A model generated the notes under the pieces. The model saw only the letters and a program-made list of their open reading frames with translations, was not told where the DNA came from and searched no databases. A stretch of 51,647 nucleotides of DNA from NCBI GenBank assembly GCA_023412975.1, contig JAEZRB010000175.1:1-51647 (forward strand). Reading direction: 5' to 3'. Of the stretch, positions 7,179 through 14,608 are shown one piece after another. Made by a program: the position numbers and the translations under genes. The DNA is from Bacteroidota bacterium. Lineage in GTDB: Bacteria > Bacteroidota > Bacteroidia > Chitinophagales > Chitinophagaceae. Within the stretch, counting starts at the first letter, position 1, and every line of letters begins with the position of its first letter.

Positions 7179-7370
7179 TTAAAAAAAATCATGCTTTCTT
7201 GCTTTAAAAATTGGTTCTGTATAAAACCCGGGCATCTCCCTTTTTTCACCTTTTTTTGGAATGTCCACCTTTTTCATTTCCGTTGTCCTTTTGATGACCG
7301 AAATATGAACTACCGGAGCAAGGTTCCTTTCAGGAGTCGGGAGACTTTCAAGAAGCGAATAGTTTGACAT
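7179..7370 (-). CDS. Small Lys-rich protein, copy A
   Basis: A 63-residue protein started at the Met of MSNYSLLESLPTPERN (base 7370), the position matching the start of copy B at 4914. It has APVVH, a basic middle (EMKKVDIPKKGEKRE, without the tandem repeat seen in copy B) and the ending FYTEPIFKARKHDFF. The function is unknown and I do not recognise a family. It precedes the Hsp20 remnant by about 40 bases, so it belongs to the older copy of the cassette that kept the phosphorylase. It may or may not still be expressed. Confidence 0.45.
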   Translation of the reverse strand: MSNYSLLESLPTPERNLAPVVHISVIKRTTEMKKVDIPKKGEKREMPGFYTEPIFKARKHDFF

Positions 7371-7413
7371 GACAGCATTTCTGAGGCACAAAACTGACCC
7401 TTTTACCTAAAGT

Positions 7414-7459
7414 AAAGAATGACCCCCATCAACTTTTGGAGTGAAACCGGTCATTCTTT
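7414..7459. repeat. 11-base perfect inverted repeat
   Basis: AAAGAATGACC at 7414-7424 is the exact reverse complement of GGTCATTCTTT at 7449-7459, with a 24-base spacer. It lies in a 300-base stretch without a gene, between the small Lys-rich protein and a terminator hairpin. It could be a remnant of an insertion-sequence end or a hairpin in a transcript. Confidence 0.4.
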
Positions 7460-7495
7460 TCCATGAGATGGAAAACCTATTTAAGCCGCAAAAGA

Positions 7496-7515
7496 GGCCG
7501 GATAGAAATCCGGCC
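7496..7515 (-). terminator. Hairpin with T-rich tail (minus strand)
   Basis: GGCCGGAT, four-base loop, ATCCGGCC: a perfect 8-pair stem. On the minus strand it is followed by TCTTTTGC. It would terminate transcripts from the decayed region at 7689-8030; no intact gene now uses it. Confidence 0.55.
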
Positions 7516-7688
7516 TGATTCAATGATCCAATATCCTATGAAAATCCTTAACAAAGGTTATTTGTTGTTAGATATTAAACAATGATGACAAACAAGTAAA
7601 AGTATGATTGCTATCAGTATAACCCCAGTTGAGCAGGAAAGTATTCAAAACTTTATACTCAACATTTAATCCTTGTTTGCAGTATATA

Positions 7689-8030
7689 TCAGCTAAATGA
7701 GTAAAGGCAATGCCTGGCTGACCTGGCTAACAATACTATTTTTTTTACCATTAGCTCGACATATCTTTTTACAATCTTCAGTCCCAGCCCTGTAGCCTGT
7801 TCGCGGGATTCGGAATACCGCCACATCATGAATCCCTCGACGTTAGCAACAACAATGCTCCTGGTTCTTTCATCAAATATCGGCTTTTCTGTAAGCATCG
7901 GCCATCGGCAGACCCAGTAGCAGATCCCCAACTTCGCGTATTGAAGGGTGTTGGGATATTACGCCATCGCTTGCACCAATAGGCACTCTTCTTTTCTGAC
8001 CAAGTTCCTGATCTCTACTGACCAATATCA
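7689..8030 (-). pseudogene. Decayed gene, possibly histidine-kinase-like at its end
   Basis: Two overlapping minus-strand frames each carry protein-like sequence and seem to be one broken gene. The upstream frame reads ILVSRDQELGQKRRVPIGAS then DGVISQHPSIREVGDLLLGL; the downstream frame reads PIFDERTRSIVVANVEGF and ends TGLGLKIVKRYVELM. The last piece resembles the G2 box of a histidine-kinase ATPase domain (GLGLxIVKxxVE). The upstream piece does not look like a kinase and I cannot name it. Frameshift position is near 7900. There is no intact start or catalytic core. Confidence 0.3.
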
Positions 8031-8065
8031 TATTTGACGTATAGCAACCTATGTATTTTCCATCC

Positions 8066-9145
8066 ATGAAAAGGTTGTTATTGGCAACTATAGTAATTGT
8101 TTATTCCTGTAATGACAAAGGGGCGGAAACAACTAAACCAATTGTTCAGAATATTACTGAATCAGTGTATGCCTCCGGCATTGTTAAGAGTAAGGATCAG
8201 TATGAAGTCTATTCAACGGTAAACGGCATTATTGCGCAAAACTTAGTGACTGAAGGAGATACTATTAAAAAGGGCGACGCCATTGTAACCTTATTAAATG
8301 AAACATCTCAACTGAATGCCGAAAATGCCAGGATTGCTGCTTCTTATTCGTCATTACCTTCAAATGTTGATCGGTTAAATGAGTTGAAAGCAAACATTGA
8401 GTTGGCGCGAAAAAAAATGCAAACCGATTCTGCGCTATTTCAACGTCAGCAAAATTTATGGAAAGAAGATATTGGGACCCGTAATGAAATGGAACAAAGG
8501 GAACTCGCCTACAGGAATTCTGTGACCGCTTACCAGGTCTCAATCCTGCAATATAATAATCTGAAGAAACAGATTGATTTTACGGCACAGCAGTCGCTCA
8601 AAAATTTACAGATAAACAATTCAGTAAATAATGATTACACTGTCAAAGCCCGGCAGGATGGAAAAGTATATAGTATCCTGAGAGAACCAGGAGAAATGGT
8701 AAATACCCAAACACCAATTGCTGTGATTGGTGATGTGAATGAATTTTTAATGGAACTTCAGGTAGACGAATACGACATCGGCAAGCTTATACCTGGACAA
8801 AAAGTGTTTGTAAGCATGGATAGTTACGAAGGACAGGTGTTTGAAGCCTCTTTAACAAAAATTCAACCGATAATGAATGACCGTTCAAGATCATTCAAGG
8901 CTGAAGCAACGTTTATTTCCCGGCCACCCCGGCTCTATCCTAATTTAACGGTAGAAGCAAATATCCTGATCAGCACAAAAACAAATGCACTAACGATTCC
9001 CCGCACATATTTGATGGATGATAATACTGTAGTTCTTAAAAACGGGGAAAAAAGAAAAGTGGTCACAGGTTTAAAAGATTACCAGATGGTTGAGATTATC
9101 AGCGGTTTGAGCAAAGATGATATTATTAAAACGGGCAGGCAGTGA
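8066..9145 (+). CDS. HlyD/MacA-type periplasmic adaptor lipoprotein of an ABC exporter
   Basis: A 359-residue membrane fusion protein that links an inner-membrane ABC transporter to an outer-membrane channel. The start at 8066 gives MKRLLLATIVIVYSC, a short lipoprotein signal; an in-frame ATG five codons earlier is less likely. The biotinyl-lipoyl half (VYSTVNGIIAQNLVTEGDTI then KKGDAIVTL) is followed by a helical hairpin (about 90-175) and the second lipoyl half plus beta-barrel (VKARQDGKVYSILREPGEMV). It is the first gene of a three-gene unit; its TGA overlaps the GTG start of the permease. No outer-membrane factor is encoded nearby, so a TolC-like partner would come from elsewhere. Confidence 0.9.
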   Translation: MKRLLLATIVIVYSCNDKGAETTKPIVQNITESVYASGIVKSKDQYEVYSTVNGIIAQNLVTEGDTIKKGDAIVTLLNETSQLNAENARIAASYSSLPSNVDRLNELKANIELARKKMQTDSALFQRQQNLWKEDIGTRNEMEQRELAYRNSVTAYQVSILQYNNLKKQIDFTAQQSLKNLQINNSVNNDYTVKARQDGKVYSILREPGEMVNTQTPIAVIGDVNEFLMELQVDEYDIGKLIPGQKVFVSMDSYEGQVFEASLTKIQPIMNDRSRSFKAEATFISRPPRLYPNLTVEANILISTKTNALTIPRTYLMDDNTVVLKNGEKRKVVTGLKDYQMVEIISGLSKDDIIKTGRQ

Positions 9146-10401
9146 ATTATAAATTGAATACAGAAATTGCAGAATCACTCCTATTGGCAAGGTGGAGACA
9201 AACTTTGATAGCAGCCATTGGTGTTACCTTCAGCATTACCATGTTTATCGCATTGCTCAGCTTTATGACCGGTTTAAATAAGTTGCTCGACGGATTGATT
9301 TTAAACCGTACCGCTCATATCCAGCTTTATAATGAAATAGAAAGAAATCCACATCAACCCATTACTGCAACTTTGGCGTACAAAAAGTTTCACAACTTTA
9401 TTTCTTCTGTAAAAGCTTCTAACAGCCGTGAAGAAATATATAACAGCGGAGCTATTATCAATGCCATTGGTAACGACAAAAGAGTAGTTGGTATATCGTC
9501 TAAAGTCCATACACCGGCTTTTTTCAATGAGGGAAATATTCGCATCGCCGGTGTTATAGACGGAATAAACCCCCATGAGGAAAATAAACTGTTCCACTTC
9601 TACGATTATATCACTAATGGTTCAGGAAGTGATCTGAACATAGTTCCCAATAGTATCATTCTCGGCAAACCACTTGCGGATCAATTACTGGCAAACATCG
9701 GAGACCAGGTCTACATCACTACACCCGGCGGCGAAGTGTTTCCACTAAAACTAATAGGGTATTACCAGTCAGGCATAAGAGAACTTGATAAAATACAGGG
9801 ATATACTTCAATTGCTACTACCCAAAAAATATTAGGCAAGCCTGCCAACTATCTTACTGACATACAAGTGAAACTCAACAATCTTGATGCGGCACCAAAA
9901 GTGGCAAATGAATATAAGAACCTGTTCGGACTGGAAGCCTTAGATATACAAACTGCAAACAGCCAATTTGAAACAGGCAGCTCTTTACGAACGCTTATTT
10001 CATATGCAGTGGGAATTACTCTGCTCATCGTGTCAGGATTTGGCATCTACAACATTCTAAATATGATGATCTATGAAAAAATGGATTCTATCGCTATCCT
10101 GAAGGCCACAGGATTTTCAGGCGGTGATGTGAAAAAGATATTTCTGATAATCGCTTTAACCATTGGATTCTTCGGAGGATTGGTAGGACTGCTATCTGGT
10201 TACCTTTTATCTCTCTTAATCGATGCCATTCCTTTTCATTCCCCTTCACTTCCATCAGTCACTACTTATCCTGTCAATTATAATCCTGCGTATTACTTTA
10301 TCGGTATTTCGTTTTCGCTTCTCACTACTTTTTTGGCAGGATTATTTCCTGCAACTAAAGCAAGTAAAGTAGATCCGGTAGTCATCATAAGAGGGAAATA
10401 A
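9142..10401 (+). CDS. ABC transporter permease, MacB/FtsX type
   Basis: A 419-residue inner-membrane permease started at a GTG that shares GTGA with the stop of the adaptor gene, a sign of translational coupling. It has the MacB/FtsX layout: one N-terminal membrane segment (TLIAAIGVTFSITMFIALLS), a large extracytoplasmic domain (about 45-285), and three C-terminal segments (SYAVGITLLIVSGFGIYNIL; LIIALTIGFFGGLVGLLSGY; YYFIGISFSLLTTFLAGLFP). The KATGFSGGDVKKIF stretch between the first two of these is the family's coupling loop. The substrate is unknown; such systems export lipoproteins, peptides or antibiotics, or act as mechanotransmitters. Confidence 0.9.
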   Translation: MNYKLNTEIAESLLLARWRQTLIAAIGVTFSITMFIALLSFMTGLNKLLDGLILNRTAHIQLYNEIERNPHQPITATLAYKKFHNFISSVKASNSREEIYNSGAIINAIGNDKRVVGISSKVHTPAFFNEGNIRIAGVIDGINPHEENKLFHFYDYITNGSGSDLNIVPNSIILGKPLADQLLANIGDQVYITTPGGEVFPLKLIGYYQSGIRELDKIQGYTSIATTQKILGKPANYLTDIQVKLNNLDAAPKVANEYKNLFGLEALDIQTANSQFETGSSLRTLISYAVGITLLIVSGFGIYNILNMMIYEKMDSIAILKATGFSGGDVKKIFLIIALTIGFFGGLVGLLSGYLLSLLIDAIPFHSPSLPSVTTYPVNYNPAYYFIGISFSLLTTFLAGLFPATKASKVDPVVIIRGK

Positions 10402-10402
10402 T

Positions 10403-11083
10403 ATGAGCACTCCAGTTATTGAAGCAAGACATATCACTAAGACGTTTCATGATCATATTGATGTTCCTGTATTGAACGATATAAATATTATTGTAAATAA
10501 GGGTGAATTTGTTTCCCTGATGGGCAAATCAGGTTGCGGTAAATCTACACTGCTATATGTTCTATCCACAATGGATACGGAATATGAAGGAACCTTGTTG
10601 ATCGACGGAGAAGTAATGACGGGTAAACCAGGAACACGATTATCTGAAGTGCGTAATGAGAAAATTGGCTTTGTTTTTCAGTTTCATTACCTGCTGAATG
10701 AATTCAGTGTTTTAAAAAATGTTATGCTGCCGGGCTTGAAATTAAACAAGTACACTGAAAATGAAATTGAAAACAATGCTTTAAAGTGGTTGACTGAATT
10801 AGGAATTGATCAACTACGCGATAAAAAACCCAGTCAGCTTTCAGGCGGCGAGAAACAGCGTGTGGCTATCGCCAGGGCTTTGATCAATGACCCTTTGATC
10901 ATTATGGGTGATGAACCAACAGGCAACCTGGATAAAAAAAATAGCCAGACTGTTTTTGCTATTTTTAAGGATCTATGTACTAAGTTTCAGCAAACATTAT
11001 TGATCGTTACCCATGATGTGGAATTTGCATCACATACCAACAGGACTATAGAGATGGAAGATGGAAAAATTATTAGTAAATGA
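10403..11083 (+). CDS. ABC transporter ATPase, LolD/MacB type
   Basis: A 226-residue ATPase that drives the permease encoded two bases upstream. All nucleotide-binding motifs are intact: Walker A GKSGCGKST (41-49), Q-loop in FQFHY (near 93), signature LSGGEKQR (146-153), Walker B LIIMGDE (165-171) and the switch His in VTHD (204). The insertion after Walker A and the GKPGTRLSEVRNEKIGFVFQ stretch are typical of the LolD/MacB/FtsE branch. It is the last gene of the operon. Confidence 0.93.
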   Translation: MSTPVIEARHITKTFHDHIDVPVLNDINIIVNKGEFVSLMGKSGCGKSTLLYVLSTMDTEYEGTLLIDGEVMTGKPGTRLSEVRNEKIGFVFQFHYLLNEFSVLKNVMLPGLKLNKYTENEIENNALKWLTELGIDQLRDKKPSQLSGGEKQRVAIARALINDPLIIMGDEPTGNLDKKNSQTVFAIFKDLCTKFQQTLLIVTHDVEFASHTNRTIEMEDGKIISK

Positions 11084-11577
11084 GTTTAAGGGAAATAACT
11101 AATCCACTGGACGACAACCGACTGTAGTGCCACACCATCGCCTTGCAGGCTGCTAACCTATTTTGGTTTACTCATGACAATCCTTATTCCAGCCATGCTT
11201 CTGCAGTATTTAAAAATAAAAACCTGAAAAGTAAACGATTACAGAAATGAAATTCCGTGATGGGCAACATTTTCGGAATGACAGCCCAAACAACACCGCT
11301 GAACTGGTCAGTATCGCAGATGCGATAGCTATCGGATGATCCTATATATCGATTCAAAAAGAGGGTGGTCAACAATTTATCCAATTCTCATCTATCCGCC
11401 TACCCCCCCTGGATAGTACGATGCACTAATGCCACTCCCCTGCTTCCGCGTTGTTTTGATATATTGTTGGAGAATTTTGAGTTACCCAAATTGATTTGCT
11501 AATTTGTGTAGGGGATAATAGCATAAATTCAGAAAGGAGATTTTTGGTAAAGCCGTTCTATAAAATCGGATTAAAAG
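11084..11577. other. 494-base gap without a gene
   Basis: No open frame here has codon use or motifs that suggest a gene. It contains a short palindrome CGATAGCTATCG at 11323-11334, related to the longer one at 12064-12085, and an AT-rich stretch before the VOC gene that should hold its promoter; I see no good match to the TTG/TAnnTTTG consensus. Confidence 0.4.
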
Positions 11578-11958
11578 ATGGAAAGCACAGGAATTGAGCT
11601 TTTACAAGGTATTGACACGGTAATTGTACGAGTAAGTAACATTGCAGCCTCTAAAAAATGGTACGTAGAGAAATTGCGGCTGGCTTTGCTATTTGAAGAT
11701 GACAAAACTAAACTTGCTGTATTAGACACGAAAGGTCCGACGAGTTTAACACTTTGGGAGACAGACAAAACAATGTCTGTAAATAGAGACACCACAAGCT
11801 ATCCCATATTTAAAACGCCAAATGCGGATGAACTAAAAAAAGTGTTGTCAAACATGGGAATTGAAACCGGAGAAACTATTCAAGACACATATGTCAAATA
11901 TTTCTTCTTCTATGACCCTGACGGCAACATCTTGGAAGCTTGCCAAGTGCATGATTAA
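11578..11958 (+). CDS. VOC-family (glyoxalase/bleomycin-resistance fold) protein
   Basis: A 126-residue single-domain VOC protein with two beta-alpha-beta-beta-beta modules. Module 1 starts QGIDTVIVRVSNIAASKKWY, the usual strand-helix with the K-W-Y pattern; module 2 ends YVKYFFFYDPDGNILEACQ, where the Glu of ILEA is the typical metal ligand. The first metal position, often His after the first strand, is Asp/Thr here, so metal binding is doubtful. The substrate cannot be told. It is a solitary gene followed by a repeat-like element (11959-12057), a setting seen for mobile single-gene cassettes. Confidence 0.8.
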   Translation: MESTGIELLQGIDTVIVRVSNIAASKKWYVEKLRLALLFEDDKTKLAVLDTKGPTSLTLWETDKTMSVNRDTTSYPIFKTPNADELKKVLSNMGIETGETIQDTYVKYFFFYDPDGNILEACQVHD

Positions 11959-12057
11959 GCAACGAGCGCACAATATGCGGTTTGGCTCAGTGGCGGCTTT
12001 AGAAATGTAATGACCTGCAGTAATTTGATCAACTTTTGTACGTTAGCCGCGCGACAG
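11959..12057. repeat. Cassette-end-like element after the VOC gene
   Basis: Directly after the VOC stop codon comes GCAACGAGCGCACAATATGC, then GTTTGGCTCAGTGGCGGCTT, an AT-rich centre, and ACGTTAGCCGCGCG. The paired GCGG/CCGC ends and a terminal CGTTAGCC resemble the attC-like elements that follow single genes in integron-type cassettes. I recall similar GTTTGGC...GTGGCGG...CGTTAG strings behind orphan genes in other Bacteroidota, but cannot check this here. No integrase is in the window. Confidence 0.35.
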
Positions 12058-12063
12058 TAACAC

Positions 12064-12085
12064 GTTCCCGATAGCTATCGGGAAC
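12064..12085. repeat. 22-base perfect palindrome
   Basis: GTTCCCGATAG pairs exactly with CTATCGGGAAC, and CAC flanks both sides. Its core CGATAGCTATCG also occurs at 11323-11334. It may be a dispersed palindromic repeat; as an RNA hairpin it has no loop and no T run, so a terminator is unlikely. Confidence 0.6.
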
Positions 12086-12164
12086 CACACTACGCCAAAC
12101 TAATTAATTCCTTTTTATGATGTATTGAGCATATATAAAATTCTGGTATCAAAATAAAAATGAT

Positions 12165-13052
12165 ATGAATGCATTTAAAAGGATCTTTTCCTTTCTCATT
12201 CCTGCTTTTTTTATTTTACCTGTTTGTTTTGCACAGGATGAAGTTAACCAGGTGGAAAAAAGAGTAAAGAACCTGGGGCTGTCTACCATCAGCACAGAAG
12301 GGACAATTGTATATTTTGATAAGCCTGATAGTATCAGAAGCCGGGAATTTGCAGACCTGTCTGTGAGCATGGTAAAGTTTTTTAAAGAAAAAGTAAATAT
12401 CCGCTACAATCTTAAAGTGGCTGCACTCGGGCCCGGAAACTGGTTTTCAGAATTTCCCGGGATCCCTTATGCCGTTCCCTGGCCATATTTTCCCGACCGC
12501 ATAATCATGATGCCCTCTTCATTAACCGAGGGAATAATGATTAACCCTAAAAGAAGCCGGCAGCAAAATAAGTGGTTTGTGGATTTTGTTCTTCTACATG
12601 AATATTCGCACTTCCTGGAAAAGGATTACTTCAGACCATCAGACAAAAGCGATTACATAAGTGTAAAATGGTTTGGTGAATTCATCGCTAATTATCTTGC
12701 ATACGCATATATACATTCTACTGATACCACATGGGCTACAGAAGCAAAAAAAATGTGGCGTGAAAATCTGAAAACCTACACCCCGGGAAAATTTACATTG
12801 GACTGGAGTTTTATGAATGATCTTTCACCACAGGAACTCGGACCTACCTATGGCTGGTACCAGGTTATGCTGAACCTTAAAGCGGCTGAGCTTTATGAAA
12901 AATACGGAGTTGGGCTCCTGCAGACTTTAAAAGCGGAATTGCCCTGGCAGGAAGTTGAAAACTGGAATACAAAGACATTGCTTCCTTTGCTGGAAAATAT
13001 TTACCCCGGGTTTAAAAAATGGTCAGAAACTATTGAAAGTTACAGCAGGTGA
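12165..13052 (+). CDS. Secreted putative metallopeptidase (HExxH)
   Basis: A 295-residue exported protein with a signal peptide (MNAFKRIFSFLIPAFFILPV, cleavage after CFA). The middle carries a zinc-peptidase motif HEYSH (HExxH) in LLHEYSHFLEKDYF, near residue 145, and a downstream FGEFIANY whose Glu, about 25 residues later, is placed like the third ligand of gluzincins. The family is not one I can name. It probably acts in the periplasm or outside the cell. The small lipoprotein at 13106 follows 53 bases later and may be co-transcribed. The start is the first Met before the signal peptide. Confidence 0.65.
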   Translation: MNAFKRIFSFLIPAFFILPVCFAQDEVNQVEKRVKNLGLSTISTEGTIVYFDKPDSIRSREFADLSVSMVKFFKEKVNIRYNLKVAALGPGNWFSEFPGIPYAVPWPYFPDRIIMMPSSLTEGIMINPKRSRQQNKWFVDFVLLHEYSHFLEKDYFRPSDKSDYISVKWFGEFIANYLAYAYIHSTDTTWATEAKKMWRENLKTYTPGKFTLDWSFMNDLSPQELGPTYGWYQVMLNLKAAELYEKYGVGLLQTLKAELPWQEVENWNTKTLLPLLENIYPGFKKWSETIESYSR

Positions 13053-13105
13053 GGCTGACATGTTGCTGTATTTAATCAGGTACCGAAATCTAAAAAATAA
13101 AAAAA

Positions 13106-13525
13106 ATGAAGTACTTAAAATTAGCTCTTGCTTGTTTTATACTTTCCTGTTCGAATGATAAACCAGGTAGTAAGAATGCTGAGGCTGATTTCATAAATAC
13201 TGCAAAACAGTTTCATCAACTATATATAACAGCGGGAGACTGTGCAGAAAGAAATGCAATGGTTGATAAGAGTATACTGTTTTATGAAAATGGAAAACAG
13301 TTCACCTATCAGAATATACTGGATTACTGCTCTTATATCAAACCGAAAAATACTTTCAACATTTACACGGAGCAATATCTAATTCAACCAATGGTTGGTT
13401 TTGATTATACTGATCAGTATTATTTAAATTCAGAACATGACACGGTCAGAGAAACAACAAGCAGGATATGGCAGTTGAAATCCGGTAACTGGGTGGTTAC
13501 CCACATGCAGGTTGTAAGACAATAA
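13106..13525 (+). CDS. Small SnoaL/NTF2-like lipoprotein
   Basis: A 139-residue predicted lipoprotein (MKYLKLALACFILSC, lipobox ILSC). After the lipid Cys the sequence has the rhythm of NTF2/SnoaL-like domains: a first helix DFINTAKQFHQLYITAGDC, a strand KSILFYENGKQFTYQNILD, and the final strands RIWQLKSGNWVVTHMQVVR typical of DUF4440-like proteins. No catalytic residues can be assigned. It probably sits in the periplasm-facing leaflet of the outer membrane. Confidence 0.6.
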   Translation: MKYLKLALACFILSCSNDKPGSKNAEADFINTAKQFHQLYITAGDCAERNAMVDKSILFYENGKQFTYQNILDYCSYIKPKNTFNIYTEQYLIQPMVGFDYTDQYYLNSEHDTVRETTSRIWQLKSGNWVVTHMQVVRQ

Positions 13526-13580
13526 TACAGCCGCATTTTACTGCAGATGTAGGCGTACTGTAGGCGTACCCTTTTTTCGG

Positions 13581-13766
13581 TCAGTTCAAAATTAGAGGAT
13601 TGTCCTTGGTTTTGGCTGCTTTATCCACTAAGCGGCTCTCTTCAACTTTTGAATGATTTCCGTTCGCCGCTTGTGGATAAAGCTCGGTTCCTTTCTGGAC
13701 CAACCTGGCATAATTCGCAGGAGTTAGAGAAGCAAAGGTGTTCTCATCTTTGAATCCGGTAAATAA
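13581..13766 (-). pseudogene. Protein-like open frame without start codon
   Basis: In the 486-base gap between 13525 and 14012, the minus strand is open for 61 codons and reads like protein: FKDENTFASLTPANYARLVQ, KGTELYPQAANGNHSKVEES, then RLVDKAAKTKDNPLILN. There is no ATG, so no gene finder would call it. It also contains an inverted repeat, GCTTTATCCAC near 13618 and GTGGATAAAGC near 13673. I do not recognise the family. The rest of the gap holds nothing I can support. Confidence 0.3.
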
Positions 13767-14011
13767 TTATTGCATAAAACCGGTTCTAAATAGTACCAAC
13801 GGTGCCGTGCACCAGCTTCAGTGTACAAACGATTACCTATTACCATACACGTGCAGAAAAGGCATTTTCGAAATTCTTTTTACTTGTTCCACCCTGCCCC
13901 ACCCCGATTGCGACAGTATTGCTGCCATGATTGTTTTAATTCAAAATATTTTGGAATTATATCTCCCATGTTTGAGAGCTTTTGCGCGTTATGACTTAAT
14001 TTTGCTCCGCT

Positions 14012-14389
14012 GTGCAGAAAATCGTCGCGTCTATATTACTCGTTGCTTTTCTCGGTCAGACTTTTAACCAGGGCTGGTATTACCTTGAATACCTGGTTGA
14101 GAAAAAGGAGTATATGAAGCGTTGTGTCAACAAGACCCGGCCACAAATGCACTGTAATGGTAAGTGCCAGTTGATGAAAAAAATACAGGCACTCGAAGAG
14201 AAAGAACGCGGGCTGCCCCCGGAACTAAAACTTGCATCAAAATCGGAGATCATTTCTTCCAGGTCTTTTTTTGCCACATCGTGCGGTGCGACTATAACTC
14301 TTACTAAGACAAAATACTTCTCCTATACCATTGGGTCACCTATTGACCAGCCCGCCACCCTGTTTCATCCCCCCGATCTTATATCCTGA
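14012..14389 (+). CDS. Small Cys-rich membrane protein of metal-uptake loci
   Basis: A 125-residue protein started at GTG (14012). It has one N-terminal hydrophobic segment (IVASILLVAFLGQTFNQGWY) and then the conserved pattern CVNKTRPQMHCNGKCQLMKK, a Cys/His cluster C-x8-HC-x3-C that could bind a metal. Proteins with this layout recur in Bacteroidota beside TonB receptors and copper or other metal genes; their function is not established. Here it is the first gene of the cluster with MbnP, MbnH and a CDICG outer-membrane protein. A TAATTTTG at 13997-14004 matches the Bacteroidota -7 box but is so close to the start that the transcript would be nearly leaderless. Confidence 0.7.
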   Translation: MQKIVASILLVAFLGQTFNQGWYYLEYLVEKKEYMKRCVNKTRPQMHCNGKCQLMKKIQALEEKERGLPPELKLASKSEIISSRSFFATSCGATITLTKTKYFSYTIGSPIDQPATLFHPPDLIS

Positions 14390-14608
14390 TCAATTGCCTG
14401 ATTTTTCTATTATTACTTTTTTTGCCAGGGTTAAGGAAGTATTAATAAGCCTGGTCTAACATGGTTAGACAGATCACCTTGTTATTCCACTGCGTTAAAA
14501 GCGTCATGTTTTTAGCTATTCGCGCTTTTATAACGTTCCTGAAAACACTAACAGGCAATTCCTTCATTACGAATCCACAATTAGCAAAACCTATTTAAAC
14601 GTGAGTTT

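Noticed and set aside
11184..11384. Minus-strand frame of 66 codons
   Set aside because: No motif, no ribosome binding site and unnatural composition, in an intergenic region.
13548..13569. Tandem copy of TGTAGGCGTAC
   Set aside because: Only two units of 11 bases in intergenic DNA; too short to mean more than a small slippage.
13738..14067. Plus-strand frame of 109 codons before the copper cluster
   Set aside because: It is Cys-rich without order, overlaps the start of the well-supported gene at 14012, and on the other strand overlaps the remnant at 13581-13766.
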